Positions 1-13,881 are shown, numbered from the stretch's first letter. The stretch is 64,000 bases of DNA from Gymnogyps californianus (GCF_018139145.2 NC_059500.1:50586663-50650662), one strand, 5' to 3'. The notes: generated by a model not told the origin, from the letters alone. A program made the numbers and translations.

Positions 1-2509
1 CTTACTGGATGCTGTTGTTATTGAATTCCTCTTCTGTACTTATTCCTTAGTTAGAGTGAGAAATGCCTACATTAGAGTATGTAAAGTTACTTTAAATAGT
101 ATCTATATTTGTAACAGAAGTAGTGTGCAGCTATTTTGTTACTGCTGTTGTGTCTAAACAGAGGATTTAAGTGAATAAATTCCAAACTGTCATGATGAAG
201 AATAAAGTTGCAGGTGTGTTTCTGGTTGCTTTACAATGGCATGCTTGCATTATTCATTCTGTTGTGAAAGACTAATTCAAAACAATTTAATAAAAAAAAA
301 AAGGCATTACTCTATATGCGAACCTTAAAGCATCTGCTAAAAATTGCTTTATTTGGATTTTAAGAGTTTTATATTCACTTGCAAACTCTTAGCAAATCCA
401 TGAGACCAGATACCAAAACTATCTAGGAATTAATATGAACCTGTCTTGCTTTTTTGAAACAGACAGCATTAATCATTGTTCAGTCTGTTTAAAAAGCTTT
501 CCTTCAGGCATGGGACTTGCCATGAGGGATCGAAACAGTGAGTCATGGAGCCTGAGACTTTGCTTTTTGCTGTGACCCACGCTGCTGCTGAAGCACCCGA
601 TCTCCCCTAAGCCCCACGCTGGGAAAGCTGTTGCGTAACCACTGCTTAGTGGTTGCCATGCACTGGACCATGATGTGTAATAAACTTTGCAGGCTTAGGA
701 TGTTTGGTTTTCTTTATCATTTGGTATTCAATGCAACTTTCATATCACAGGGGTTAGTGCTGTAAGGTGCTAGGTACTGTGGCCCCAGTTCTACCAAGTC
801 TTCCGGTTTTGGTTACGTTTTTTCCGTGTGACTGTGTTAACTATGGGACTTGACAGGATTGGAGCTGAAGGGCCTGACATCTTAAAGGCTCCAGCCCATT
901 GTCTGTTCAGATACCCAGTCCTTTCTTTTAACTCTGCTTACCTCTCATGTATTTAATGCTAGTAATCTTAGAGTGGTATTAATGAAAGAGACTGTCACTT
1001 TTTGTAAGCGTGCCACTGGACAAAGGACAACTGGCTCATGGGAATGCACATATTTAATTTCTTGGCAGTGAGCAGGTATTATTGGCATGGCTACTTTCCT
1101 AGTCATTCCTCTGCTGGATTTTATTTCTGGGTTAGCTTTATGGAAGCAATGGTGTTGGTAATCCTCAGTTGGAAGAGTGGGTGGAATTTAGTAGCCATTG
1201 AGGATGCCCTTCCCGTCACCCTATTTGGCCTCTTTTTAAAAGAAAAAAGAAGCTGTGTATTCTGTAGACCTAAACATGGACTTGCCTAAAAAACCCACCC
1301 CAAACCTAAAAGAGGAAAAAAGTTGTCATCTTTGTTCTTAAGTGGCAAAAAGATGTTTTGTTTTACTGACAGAGACTTGCAAGTAATATGGAGGAACTTA
1401 GTACTTTTAATAGTGCTTTGCAAAGGAAGCCTTAGCTCAAAGGGAGAGTGACATTGGAAAGAGGCTGGTGGTGGTTTCCCACACACACCTTTTTCTTGCT
1501 CTTTAAAAACAAATTCTTTGAAGCATCTAAAATATTCATGTGTAGGGAGCACTTCTGTCTTAGGCACCACTTGAAACTACTAAGAATAGATAAAAATTTT
1601 CACTTCCTTTATAAATGCTATTAAAACTGTGAACACTGTCCTTAGCATATTCAACACCGGCAGTGTATATACAAGATGGTTTTATTTCTTTCTGAATTGG
1701 AGCTCATGCGTCTTCCTCAACAGCTGTGTAGATCTTGATTTTAATGCATTTTACTTCATAGCCACTGTTGCAGGGTTATGTGTTAGCTTGTGAAGTTGTG
1801 CTACCAATATTCGGGAAAATGCTAACACTGTCAGGTTAAACTGATCCATTTCAAACACTTGAGAACAGTATACCTGCTAATGGAAGATGATGCCTAAGTA
1901 GATCGATGTTCCTAACTTTTTGCCATATGTTTTCATTCTCCTGTGGTAAAACGTTCCACAATATTATTGAACTTTCTACTCCCAGTGAAAATGGTCATGT
2001 GAAATGGGCAGAAAAAAATACGTGTTGCTTCTCTTATTTCAGTAGAAAGAAGAGGAGAATAATTTCTGATAAGCTACTAATCCTGAAAGCTGTGTACATC
2101 TCAGTTGAAGGTAACAGAATTATCCAAACTGGATTATTAATTTTTAACTCAAGATTTTTTGTTAAGTTGCAGCAGCAAATTGTTTTTAGAAAGTGAACTA
2201 AGCAGGCTTCCACTTAGTCTTTCTCATCAAACTGCTTTCTGGTCAGTCCATTTTTTTTGATCTTCAGATAGGTAGTTTAAATATATAACTTTTTTTTTTT
2301 AATTACATAAATGGAATGTTTCAGTCATGTACAATGAATCTTATCTGTGTTCTTAGCTGAGAGTGCTACATTGGATATTTTAAGTGCTTGCAGTTAGATG
2401 TCCAGTTTACCCATAGATAAACAAGTGAAAGGTTTTTGTCTAAGATGGGAGGCTTTGAATTTGTCAACACTTGTTAATGTTTTCTGGTATTTCAGCCATT
2501 GGCAGTTTA

Positions 2510-2565
2510 TTAGTTAAGACTACACTTTGTTAAGCGTAATCGAGTTTAGTTAAGACTACACTTTG
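2510..2565 (+). repeat. 20-bp direct repeat, period 36
   Basis: The sequence TTAGTTAAGACTACACTTTG occurs at 2510-2529 and again at 2546-2565, with 16 bp between the copies. The identity is exact over 20 bases. This looks like a small local duplication, or a replication-slippage product, in otherwise unique sequence. Confidence 0.85.
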
Positions 2566-4980
2566 ACTGAGCAAGGTAGGCATTATAGCTAAAAGTGAGT
2601 GAATGTTCTTCATGAGTATTTCTGTGCAATGTAGGATACCTTTTTGAGACTCTCAGCACTGGTCAACAACAGAGTGTCACAGTTTGATGTGTTTTCATAA
2701 CTTTTTTTCTGCTCCTCAGTGTTCTTAGCCACGGAAGAGTGCACGATACCAGGACTGGGAAGACTGAGACCACAGGGTACATCTTCAGGGTGCATTATCA
2801 GGTTTCCACTACTGCACACCAGACGGAAATAAGGGAGCCTGAGTTTCTTGTTGGGCACCTCACACAAGCACTTAGGTTGAGGCACATTAAAAGTCTTTGC
2901 AGGCTGTAACTTTCAAGTACCTTCTCATCACGGGGATGCCATAGCCACCGCGTCCAGCGCTTCAGAGTTTCACATTATTGGGGACTTCACAAAAAGCAGT
3001 GGGAGCAGCGTCTTGGATAGTTAATAGGAATGAATTATTCTCTGTTTCGGGAGAATCTTTGTCTGAAACTGTCAAAGACATACGCATTTTATTTTGGCTT
3101 GAAAAAATCCATTCATTACTCAATCTTAAATGTGAATATGTCTCATGGGAGTAGAAAGGTCAGTGTTGCAGATGAGTTATATAAATATCAATATAATTCT
3201 AATGGTTAAAGCAGCAAATGTTCACAGGAATTCCTGTTTGTGACAGGAACCACTGAGGACAGATGATAATCAAGATTGTCATATGGGGAAAGCATTAACC
3301 TTTGTTACTGTCACCAAGACCAGAAGATGGTTAGAAGTGATAGTGTTGATATTTTTGTCATGCTTTTTTAGTAAGTTCACACCAACTCTTCTTCCCAGAT
3401 TTTATTCTTTTTCCCAAGTGTAAAGTGCCTGCAAAGAGCTAGTAAGGTGTTATTCTTTGGATGTTCTTGGAATGAAAAAAATGGCTCAGTCATTGTTTCA
3501 GATAGGTCATTTTTCTTGGTTTTGATGAATATATACAAATACAGGTAGTAAAGGAAAATGTCATTCTTAATGATAGAATTCTCTTGGGGAATCCAAGCAA
3601 CTCCAAACCTAGTGTCTGGGCCAGAGACTTCAGTTTTGGTAGTTGGGGATTTAAATAGGACAAGTGACACATTTACTGTAGTAAATCAGTGTTGTTTCAT
3701 GGTGATCTTAAACGCTGGATAATACCAGCTGCACCTGCACCTTCTTTTTGCATGCACCTAGATGATTCACTGCCTGAATTCCCATGTGCTGGAAAAGTTC
3801 CTGTAAAGACAAAGAATGCTTAGGCTCCACCATTTGCCTTGCAAGTCATGCTTTCATGGAAAATAGCGTCCAGCAGCATTTTGGAAGAATAACTGTAGGT
3901 TTCTGTCTGTATGAGAAATTCTGAGGTTTAGGTCCTGGGTGGACAAAAGCTCTGATGCTATTCCTGACGCACTTGCTCTCTCAGAGATGTGGTGGTTAGA
4001 AACGCGTACCTGGGCATAGCAGGCTCCAGGGTCACTCCCTGATGGGATTGATGCATACGAGGCTCTCGTCAGTCAGCATACAGGTGTGTACCACAAATCT
4101 GACAAACTTCACTTGTAGTCCTAGAAGTCAGGGGTGGGTTGGTTGGTTGTGGGCTTTTTTTAAGATCTAGCCTTGAATGTCTTGGCTTTAATTTAAAGAT
4201 TATGCAGAGGACCTGCATTTGTTCTACCTTTGTCTCCAGTTCTAGCATGTACTTCCCTTTTTAAGCATATCCATAAGGAGAAGTAATCCACTCAAATTTA
4301 TTGTTAATGTAGAGTCAGAGATTGTTCTAACCAGGTATGGGTGTTAATTACTTCACAGAAATGTTTGTGGACACAGTCTCCTGGTGAAGATTTTACAGCC
4401 CCTTTCACAACACTGAACGACAGCAGTGATTGCCTTTGTGTTAAATTGTGTGTCTAACAAAGCCTTTGCAATAAGTATAAATCTGTCCTGGCCAGGAAAG
4501 TTAATTGCTCGAGACAAGATGGGAACCTCTTGGACTGAGCTGAATTTCCTAATAACAACTAAGCACGCACTTTTCAATCTATGCCTTATCTTCCTAGGAA
4601 CAACTTGGCTTTTGTTCGTGTCAAATGGCAGCTGACCGTCAGAATTCTGCGTATATAGTCTCTTTCCCTCTGGAAAAAGGCCTTTACTTTTCCTATTGCA
4701 GTCACTAGAGCTGGAAGAAAAAATATAACTGGACCTTTGTCTTTAAGTGCAGATTTATGGAATATTAGCATTTAGTAGAAATAACTCATTAACAGTTTAC
4801 TGTTTGCTGTCATATGGCATCCTCTTCTTTCCACCCTAGGAAGTCAGAGACTCTTCGAAGCTATTTATTTTGCCAGCAGCCAAACCATTCCTGTCTGCAC
4901 TTCCCCTGCTCCCATTTCTTTTGATTTGTATGTGTATTAGGGGGGTGGTATTATGTGTGAAGGGAGGATGTCAAAGGCTT

Positions 4981-5028
4981 TGTGTGTGTGTGTGCATGCG
5001 CGCACGTATATGTGCATATATATGTGTA
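4981..5028 (+). repeat. Alternating pyrimidine-purine microsatellite (TG/CG/TA)
   Basis: The tract begins with seven TG units and continues through CATGCGCGCACG into TATATGTGCATATATATGTGTA. Pyrimidine and purine alternate without interruption for 24 dinucleotide steps, including four CpG/GpC-rich steps in the middle. Such tracts are known to be able to adopt left-handed Z-DNA under negative supercoiling. Whether this one does so is inference. Confidence 0.85.
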
Positions 5029-6515
5029 GTTTGGGGAATAGTACTGTGTAAATGCTAACTATTAGCCTGCAGATATTTCCTTCTAGGCATGATTTTTCTT
5101 CCATGGAAGAAATTAAAATAGGCGCTCTAACCCTTTTTTATCCATAGGTCTCAAAGGATTTTTAAAAAGAGAGTAAATATTTGAGGTATTTTAATGTCAG
5201 GAAAAACTACAGCAAAGGGATTATCTTTCTTCTCCATTAGATTGTGATTATCATGATTCCCGATGAACCTTTCTCTAATGTGTGTATATATCTTTTCTAT
5301 TAGCCTGGTATGTTTAAGAATGGAGTACATTCCAATTTGTGCTTTCAGGGCAATGAAATCCTATTTGAAGTTGAGAACTGTTTGGGTCTGGGATACTGAT
5401 GCAGTGTTTGTGGGGCTGAGAACACCTCATGAAGTATGAGTACACTCCAGACTTCCTCACTGCTAGAAGCTTTTTATTTAGGCCCATGTCAAAGATCTCA
5501 CATTCATAGGACTGTTCCTTTTATATATAGGAACTGTACTCGATTTTACTCAGTTGATCGTTTGAACTCATGTACCTGTATATGTTATTGACACTCAGAC
5601 TTGAGCTTAAACCTTAAATCTGTTGGCCAAGCTAGCAAACCTCTTTGACCAAGCCCAAAAGTGTCAGCCCTGAATTAGATTGGTTTCCTTCTCAATGTCA
5701 GGGAGAAGATGAACCAAGAAAAAATCTCGGGCAACAAACAGCAAGGAGACAAAGGTATTTGCTGGCGCCTGGCAGCCTGTTTGCTTTTCTCTGTAGTGAA
5801 AGGTGGCTGGAACTGCCCTAGTCTGAACTTGCAGTTCAAAAGTGAATGGGAACAGGAGAGGGGAAGTGCTCACCCATTTAGGCACAAATAGGCCTGGAGG
5901 TGGCCACCAGCAATCAAGATAACGCTGCCTGCATGAGTGTTTCTTTGGTATTTCAAGACAAAAAAAAGTGTTTATGCAGTCAGCTGCTGGTTTCAGCTTG
6001 GGCACTTAGCCTGGGAGCTTGGGGGTGCTGAAGCTTTGTAGGAGAGGCTATTTGTCTGTAGTACCCAGGCCCACATGCACACTGAAGTCAGACTAGCCAT
6101 GGAAGAGGGACCTAGATTTGTCCATAGATGCTGACTTTTGTGTAGCTGCATTTCTACGCATTAATCATTTTCAGTACTAGCCGCTAGATAGCACTAGAGA
6201 ATCAAGGTAAGTCTCAACAGTGCGGGTTGCAAAGATGTAAACGAACTCGAGCACTCCAAAACTAACAACCACTGGAGTCTGTGGTTGGTGTTGAGCTCTG
6301 ATCAGCAGCCTAATGGAAACTGTTCAATCAGGAGAAAGTTATTTTAATTTCTGGTGTGTTTAAAATGTCTACAGTGATGTATTCCCAAGCAAAAAAACAA
6401 TAGAAGTAGCATGAACAGTTACCCTACTCCAGCCCTCTTTTTATTACTTTTGATCTTTATTGAAGGCCACAAGCTTCAACAAAACATGCACTAAATCCAA
6501 AATGTTTCATACTGG

Positions 6516-7120
6516 CCATCTGTGCTGGTTTTGGCAGGGACAGAGTTAATTTTCTTCATAGTAGCTAGTATGGGGCTATGTTGTGGATTTGTGCTGAAAA
6601 CAGTGTTGATAATACAGGGATGTTTTCATTATTGCTGAGCAGTGCTTACACAGAGTCAAGGCCTTTTCTGCTTCTAACACCACCCCACCAGTGAGTAGGC
6701 TGGGGGTGCACAAGAAGCTGGGAGGGGACACAGCCGGGACAGCTGACCCCAACTGACCAAAGGGATATTCCATACCATATGACATCATGCTCGGCATATA
6801 AAGCTGGGGGAAGAAAAAGGAAGGGGGGGACGTTTGGAGTGATGGCGTTTGTCTTCCCAAGTGACCGTTACATGTGATGGAGCCCTGCTTTCCTGGAGAT
6901 GGCTGAACACCTGCCTATGGATGGGAAGTAGTGAATGAATTCCTTGTTTTGCTTTGCTTGCGTGTGTGGCTTTTGCTTTACCTGTTAAACTGTCTTTATC
7001 TCAATCGACGACTCTTCTCACTTTCACTCTTCTGATTCTCTCCCCCATCCCACCAGGGGGGAGTGATCGAGTGGCTGGGTGGTGCTTAGTTGCTGGCTGG
7101 GGTTAAACCACGACACCATC
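6516..7120 (+). mobile_element. Solo LTR 1 of an avian endogenous retrovirus (subfamily A), with target-site duplication
   Basis: The LTR proper is 6521-7115 (595 bp). It starts TGTGCTGGTTTTGGCAGGGA and ends GGGTTAAACCACGACA, so it has the TG...CA ends of a retroviral LTR. The five bases CCATC flank it on both sides (6516-6520 and 7116-7120), a perfect target-site duplication. A 5-bp duplication fits ERVL-like or some ERV1-like integrases; the family assignment is inference. A promoter-like TATAAA lies at 6797-6802, and a CRE-like TGACATCA lies upstream at 6780-6787. A TTAAAC motif and a pyrimidine-rich stretch precede the 3' end, as in the U3-R-U5 layout. No retroviral coding sequence adjoins it, so this is a solo LTR left by recombination between the two LTRs of a provirus. 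It shares its central segment with the copy at 41892-42452 and lacks the ATT-rich segment of the other three copies. Confidence 0.92.
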
Positions 7121-10100
7121 ACAAAATGAACACTTTAAAATTGAAGTAAAAATATGCCTCTAAAAATATCCATAGCGATATATGCTTTCCAAAATTATGC
7201 CTCCAAAAACATATCCTCAACAGAACTGATTTGCAGAGAGGGTAAAAAGTCATCTGTGCCTGTCACTTTCTAGAAGTTTACTCTATCCCTTGCAAAATTA
7301 TTTGGCATTTTTAGTTTTCCAAGAAGAGTTTAAGATAATGAAGAAATTATTACTGACCATCTCTGTGAGAAGCCAAGAACTGATGTTTTTAATCTCTGCT
7401 ATGAAAAGCAATAAGGGTACAACTTCTACTTGCTTACTGATAGCCTTTCAAGAAGCCCCATATGAATTTTTTTCTAAGGGATTAGGAAACGCAAAAAGGT
7501 CTTAGGAGAAAGGCATGGGTTACTGCCTGCTTGTGCTGTGCATTTTCACAGGTTTTGCGCTCCTCTTGCAAACCATATACTTAATGCACGTAAGTGCTTT
7601 GGTCTGCACATCCATAAACAGTTTTTCTGGCAGTGCTGAGGAATATACAAAGGTATGCATGGTGCTGTGCAAGGTAAGAAACTTCGTAATCTCGTCTGAA
7701 AACTGCATTCCTGACTTTGGTTTCAGAATACTGTGTAGGTGATCACAAATTCTCCTATTATTTATTAACAGGGTTTGTATACCCAAATGCTGCATCCTGC
7801 TTTGATAACATGTCCCAAGAGTTTTTGGCAAGGGCCTAAATTTGAAGTTTGAAGGTCTTCAGCTCCTAGAGTAATGTCTCCTAAATGTTTGTCTTGAAGG
7901 ACAGATTCATAATCAGCTCAGGGCATCTGGCTCTTGTGGCTTGCTTCTGAAGTACATTAAATAGACTGATATCAAAATATGCAACTGTACTGCAGCTTAT
8001 TTGCTATAGGCATGCTTCATCTTAGGTACAGGGACTTCAAGGACCGCAGTCTTGGCTGTCGTTGATAGAAGCTCACAGAGACTCCCAGCGGACTGGGCTG
8101 ATGCATGTGTGAACTCTTTCAGCCAGTAAGCTGTTTCTTGCAGAAATGACAGCCTGTTATCAAGAAACACGTGGGCTATCTTTGAGGCTTGCTTACGCTT
8201 ACAGTACGTACCGAATATCATTACCTACCAGCTTTGTACAGAAATTCACCTTTTCCCATCAGTATGTGAGAGGCGTATGTTTAAGCAAGGTAAGAGATTT
8301 AACAGCACTGAATGTTCATCATCTGTTTCTCCACAATTTAAATGAAGATTTTGCAGCCCTCCTTTTCCCTCCCATGCCAGTCCCTCAGCTGCAGCTTGGA
8401 GGGCTAAACTTTCGTGGTGACAAGAGTCAATTATGCAAACACAGAGCTGAGTAAGGTTTGTCAATCACTCTTCCAGCCTGCTTCAGGCATCCTTTACTAG
8501 TCGACAGCTATTTGCAGTTGGCTGGCTGGCAAAGTGGTTACCTACAGGGCTGGAAGGTGAACGAGTGTTATAGTGCAGCTAAGGCAAGATTAGTGACTGA
8601 CATCCAACTTCTTTTCGGCCTTATTTATTTATTGCATGTATAAAACTATACTAAGCATGTCCAGACTACTACTATATTCCATTCTCAAATGCAGCGGATT
8701 TTACAGTTTGTTCTGTGATTTGTTTTTCTCCAAGTGCCAGTGGCAGGGAAGCTGTTTTTGTAAGTGCTTTGAAAACAAGTTCCAGCAAAACTGATCTTTA
8801 TCAGATCCCATTGAAAAGGCTGCACATACTGAATAGTGAAACAGGCAAGTTAAATTTTAATCTGGGTTACATAAAAGATTGTTCTTAAAGTGGCACGTAT
8901 TGACATTGTTCTCACACCCATTAACTTGTAGCTGGAAAGTGAAAAGGCCAAGAGACATTTAAAACGTCTGTGCGTGTGTGTATAAACAACTTTTAGGTAG
9001 GTTGTAGTAGAATCACAGAAACCTTTCTGCAGCGTCTTGGCTGTTGCCGTGTTTTGTTTTTGACTCATGGGGTGGGGGGATGGTGCCTTGCAGACTAAGA
9101 GTTATGTAATTCAGTAGCTCTTTTGGGGGAAGGGTCCTTATTTGGGGACCCATGGCCAATGCACTGAGGATCTTTTTCACGTAAATTTAGAGGAGTAGTG
9201 AGGTTGTGCCCAGAAGCCCACGTGTGGCCTGAGCTGGGAAGATTCCTAAGTAAAAGCAAAGGGATACAAAACATACACTCAAGCAAAATACAGCATGCGT
9301 TTAGCTTATTACAGGTGGTAAAATTTAGTTGAGTTGCCCACGTACAATTCTAGCCAGTTGTTTTTAAAACTATGTGCTGTTGGATGCTATTCTTTGTGAA
9401 GGACCTGCAGTTACTGCAAGAGGAGAAGCAAAGACACACATGCCTACAAAAACCAAGCTACCACTCCTGAGAGCTGTAGGATTGCACCAGTGCAGCCTAG
9501 GAAAAATGAGAAGACAGTCTGGTGCTTTAGTTCTGGGTTTTTTTTGATTTCTGATAGTATTTCTTATCTGTAGTGAAACTTGAAGCAAGAATTTTTCCAA
9601 TTATGTAACCTCTGATCTTTAATATTCATTTTAAAGTATTTACAAGGTTTCTCTTCTAATTAACTTTATTTTAAAATTACATGGAGTTTTTATAGGGAAT
9701 TAAGAGCAGGTTTTTTCTGTGTTGTAAAGTCATACTTTAGGATATTTTAAGATCTAAGAATAAGTAAGTTCTGTAGTGTGCCAAACTCGGAGGTCATTTA
9801 CATACCTGTGATGCCTATTAATCTACATCAGAGACCTTTCATATTTACACCTGTGCACTTCAGATGATAAAATGGCCCAAAGCATTTGGTTCCCCATTTG
9901 GTTTCAAATGCTGTTCCATTAGCATTGGGTATGACTTCACTTACATGCAGGACTGCTTCTTAAATCGCCATGGGGAAATTTTTCCTTGGTTCACTTTTTG
10001 CCACGGGAATTAACTATTAATCAAAATCCCAGGAACACTGCTGTACCTAAGAGTTTAGTGAAGCGGGTTGCAATGGCCAGCTGCTGGGTGAAGTGGTAAG

Positions 10101-13100
10101 GCCAGGCGAGAACGATACACGCGTAATTATCAGGAGCAACAGAGTACAAAACAACCTCAAGAGCTGGAGGGCCAAACTAATTTTCCTTAACCTATTTGCT
10201 GCTGAGTCTTTGGGATGCACATCCTCCTTGTTAATTGTATTCAGTCCCCAAAGACACCTAAGGCTGTCTTTGAGGCTGTGTCGTCAATGCAGTGAAGTCT
10301 CAGAATGATGGGTAATGCAGTCTTCTGTGAGGAATGATCAGAGCAGGGAAAAAGGGTCAGAAATAGTGAGATGGCCCTCCATTTTGTCACAAAAGCTGTG
10401 CCTTTTATAAAAGCTTGAGCTAGGCTCAAGCCCTGGCACAGGAAAGCCAACCACACAATAAAATCCTATGGTTTGTTGACCAGAAACAACTGTCGAGCCC
10501 ACACTTCACACATTTTAGTAGTGATGATTAAACCCAACTTCCTCCACTGTGGTTGTGGTCTTAAACTTACTTGCACCAAATTATGTGGGTAATAGTTTGC
10601 TTGTATACATTGGCCAGCATTATTTAATTAGGAAAACGTGCTTGGCAGGAGGGAGATGGAAGCTGGAAAAGACAGAATCCTTGTAAACAACCCGTGTGGT
10701 TCCCCCAAAAAAGCAGGGTGAAAGTGTGTGAAAGACAGATGGTAAAACACTGTATAAGTGGTAGTATGTGTCGTTGCTGACAACCCAGAAAGTCAGGATG
10801 AGTAAAGGTATCTGACCGAAAACTTCAGGAGCCAGACACTATGCTATCCTGTCTCAGGAGAGGTGCAGGAAGGCTTGACATTGCCTTTCTGGTGCTCTAT
10901 AATCACTTTTCTAGTGCTTACAGTGCACCTGAGTAAGGCATGGCTCAGAGAGGTCAAGAAATTTCCTGCCTAGGTATTTCTGCTGACAACAGGCAGTGTG
11001 GGAAAATTGTGCTCTATCACTTAAGAATCAGTGGGGAGATCTGCTAAGCAATCTCCTTTCTGTTTTCATTAAACAGCAAACTTTGTCTTCCACACGTCTT
11101 ACAGACACACCAGAGATTCAGATTTGTGCATTTTGATCACTAAAGTCCAGTTAAGATTAAGCAGGGACACGACCAAAATAAAACAAAAGGAAGTGTCTTT
11201 TTCAGAGTGCAGTTACCCCAAGAAACTGTCTTCAGGTTATGCTGTGGCATTCAGACGAGAGATGAGGCGAACTGAAAGCAAGCAGCGGACAGTCGGAAAG
11301 ATGGCTGATGTTTAAAGCCAAGCTCAGTTCTAAAGAGAAATAGCATATGTATTGTATGCTTTATTGATAGGCTCCTAAGCTAGGTGATGTGGGAAAATAA
11401 ATCTGAATTTCAGCTGGAAAGTCTTCCCTCTCCATCTGTATAATTATTGTTTCCCTCCTTGCTTTTTCCAAAGACGTGTAATTACTACTTTAGCAGATAA
11501 AACCTGTAACTAGAGTTAAGGCAACTATAGTAAGCAGCTGCCTTTGCATTAGTGATTAAAACAAGCAGGGCAGATCTGAATCAGATTTGTAAAGCATAAA
11601 TTTACCTTGTAGCCAAACCAACTAAAAGTAACACACCCCTTACCATCTCCTCAATGAAAGTTTCCAGCAGTCATGCTGCAAACATCCCCTGGAACTACTG
11701 TTATGGAAAAATAATTGACAAATGGTCCAGATGCTTTAAGGGATGATCAGTCCAGTGGGTGGCATGAGGGCTCCCTGGCCTTCAAGGGGCCAGAGCAACT
11801 GCCCATTTTGCATCCAAATTTATATTTTTAAGCCAAAGTGTAGCTGTGATGCGAATCCAGCTACACGATTCCACCCATTAAAGGTATAAAATCATGAACT
11901 TTATGAAGAAACTTGTTCAAATACCCCAATAGAATATAAAGAAAATCCTTACTAAATACTTTTATTTATCTGGGACAAATAGGATGTAAATTGCCAGAAA
12001 AGTCTTACCATATGTTAAGAACTGCCTGCTGTTCCAGACAATGTGATGGAATTCAGGAGTTTATATCAGTTTTGATGCAGGCTTCAGGTATCATCCTGAG
12101 GAAGTTACACAGTTAAATATAGGCACAGCTACCAGTTCAGGTTATTCCAGTGGCTTGACTTTGCTGAGATCTGCCTGCCACAATGCTGTTCAGTTATGAC
12201 TTGATTATTCCAGGAGATTTGGAGAGGCACTTCAACAGAAGGTGCAGGTAAACTGGAGACTGCATTTACAAGGTACATGTTTCCAAAGAAATGAATTTGT
12301 AGGGTGAAACTGTTGTTTCTGAAGATATCCATCTTATTTATTTTTCAGTGTAGTTATTCTCAACTAATTCTCATGTGGCTCCTCCAGCTGACTGCGCTTG
12401 GGGCACAGCTTCAGCTTCAGTCTCCTCCAAAAAGTGTCTAGTTTGGGTGATCCACTACATGAAGTAAACTAGTATGGTCAAAAATGTACTTCAGGAGTAA
12501 ACTCCTGATCCAGACAGAAGTGCTAATGCAGGGAAACCCAGACAAAAATACATGTACTTGCAATAAAGTTTTGACAATACAAGGTAGTTGTTAGCAATCA
12601 AAATTGTTGATAATTTTTAGAAACTGTTTTAACCAACAGATTTGTTATTATGATATCTGTGCCTTGATAAAGAGGGGTAGCGTTCACTTGAGGTCCAAGT
12701 CTAACCTGTTTCAGATGAAGGACATAATGAATGTGTTTACATGTAGGAGGCTGCATGCAAATAGGAAGGAACTGGGCTGCAGCTTAGGTAAAGCTTGTAC
12801 ATTCTTATACAGAACAGCATCCGAGTGATGTGATTTAAGTATGTGCTTTAGTCCTGTCCTCAACATAGATGCTTCCATGTTTTATGGCCATAAAAAAATG
12901 AATCCTTTTCCTTTGCGTATGTTGCAGGAGGGAAATATTAGATGGCGTTCAGGAAATGCCATTGAAATACACATCTCTACAACACGTAGAGTCTGTCTCT
13001 CCAAGTCACTACTTGGCCACTGCATTTTCACAAATCAGTCCTCAGCTTAATGTATTAAGCCACTATGATAAATCATAGACAGCATTTGGGAAGTGGCATT

Positions 13101-13282
13101 CCTGGCTCTTTGCCAAAGATTAGTCACCTTCTCTTTGAATTGGACCTAGGACCTATACTTTTTACCAGTTACAGAGTCCATCAACAATTCTAGCTTATTT
13201 AAGGACTACACAGGGAATGAGGTTCACATGCAAGATTATAATGTAGAACTTCTGAGATGGTGCACTTGCCTGTCTTCTGTAT
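7121..13282. other. Unannotated AT-rich DNA
   Basis: No gene, RNA gene or recognisable mobile element was found between the first two LTRs. Open frames in this stretch reach about 103 codons and occur as overlapping pairs on opposite strands, as expected by chance. There are isolated splice-like motifs but no coherent exon. Some CpG dinucleotides cluster near 10110-10130, without other evidence of function. Confidence 0.6.
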
Positions 13283-13881
13283 CCAGGTGTCCTGGTTTCA
13301 GCTGGGACAGAGTTAACTCTCTTCTTAGTAGCTGGTACAGTGCTGTGTTTTGGATTTATTGTGAGAATGATGTCGATAACACTCTGATGTTTTAGTTGTT
13401 GCTAAGTAGCGCTTATCTTAAGCCAAGGACTTTTCAGTTTCCCATGCTCTGCCAGCAAGCAGGTGTGCAAGAAGCTGGGAGGGAGCATAACCAGGGCAGC
13501 TGACCTGAACTAGCCAAAGGGGTATTCCATACCATGGAACGTCATGCCCAGTATATAAACAGGGGGCAGTTGGCTGGGAGGCACAGATTGCAGCTCTGGC
13601 ATCGGTCAGCAGGTGGTTAGCAACTGCATTGTGCATCACTGGTTTTTTTACTTCCCCCCCTGCTCCTTTTTTTTGTTATATTTCTTTTCATTACTATTAT
13701 TATTATAATATTTCATTATTATTATTGTTAGTATTATATTTTACTTTAGTTATTAAACTGTTCTTAACCCACGAGTTTTACTTTTTTTTTCCTTTCCTCC
13801 TCCCCACCCCACTGGGAGGAGGGAGGGGGAAGTGGCTGCGTGGTGCTTAGCTGCTGACTGGGGTTAAACCATGACACCAGG
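13283..13881 (+). mobile_element. Solo LTR 2 of the same avian retrovirus family (subfamily B), with target-site duplication
   Basis: The LTR proper is 13288-13876 (589 bp), beginning TGTCCTGGTTTCAGCTGGGA and ending GGGGTTAAACCATGACA. It is flanked by CCAGG on both sides (13283-13287 and 13877-13881), a perfect 5-bp target-site duplication. A canonical TATATAAA sits at 13552-13559. The upstream CRE-like position reads GAACGTCA (13537-13544). Downstream comes an ATT-rich segment (about 13680-13745), the TTATTAAAC polyadenylation-type motif, and a C-rich stretch near the 3' end. No internal retroviral genes adjoin it. The ATT-rich segment and the motif ending GCATTGTGCATCAC are shared with the minus-strand copies at 47.6 and 63.5 kb, so these three form one subfamily. 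Confidence 0.93.
13680..13745 (+). repeat. ATT-rich simple repeat inside solo LTR 2
   Basis: Interrupted ATT trinucleotides (TACTATTATTATTATAATATTTC and similar) lie in the central part of the LTR. The minus-strand copies at 47.7 and 63.7 kb carry a matching AAT-rich stretch at the equivalent position. The repeat therefore belonged to the ancestral LTR and did not arise here. Confidence 0.85.

Larger units (their letters stand above)
1..6515. other. Unannotated AT-rich DNA
   Basis: I see no supportable gene here. All open frames are under about 115 codons, show no recognisable protein family, and overlap antisense frames. An AATAAA hexamer near 204 is followed by a T/G-rich stretch (TGTGTTTCTGGTTG), which could be a plus-strand polyadenylation site, but no coding exon precedes it within the window. 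A 20-bp direct repeat (2510-2565) and an alternating pyrimidine-purine tract (4981-5028) are listed separately. Sequence is CpG-poor, consistent with old methylated non-coding DNA. Confidence 0.6.
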
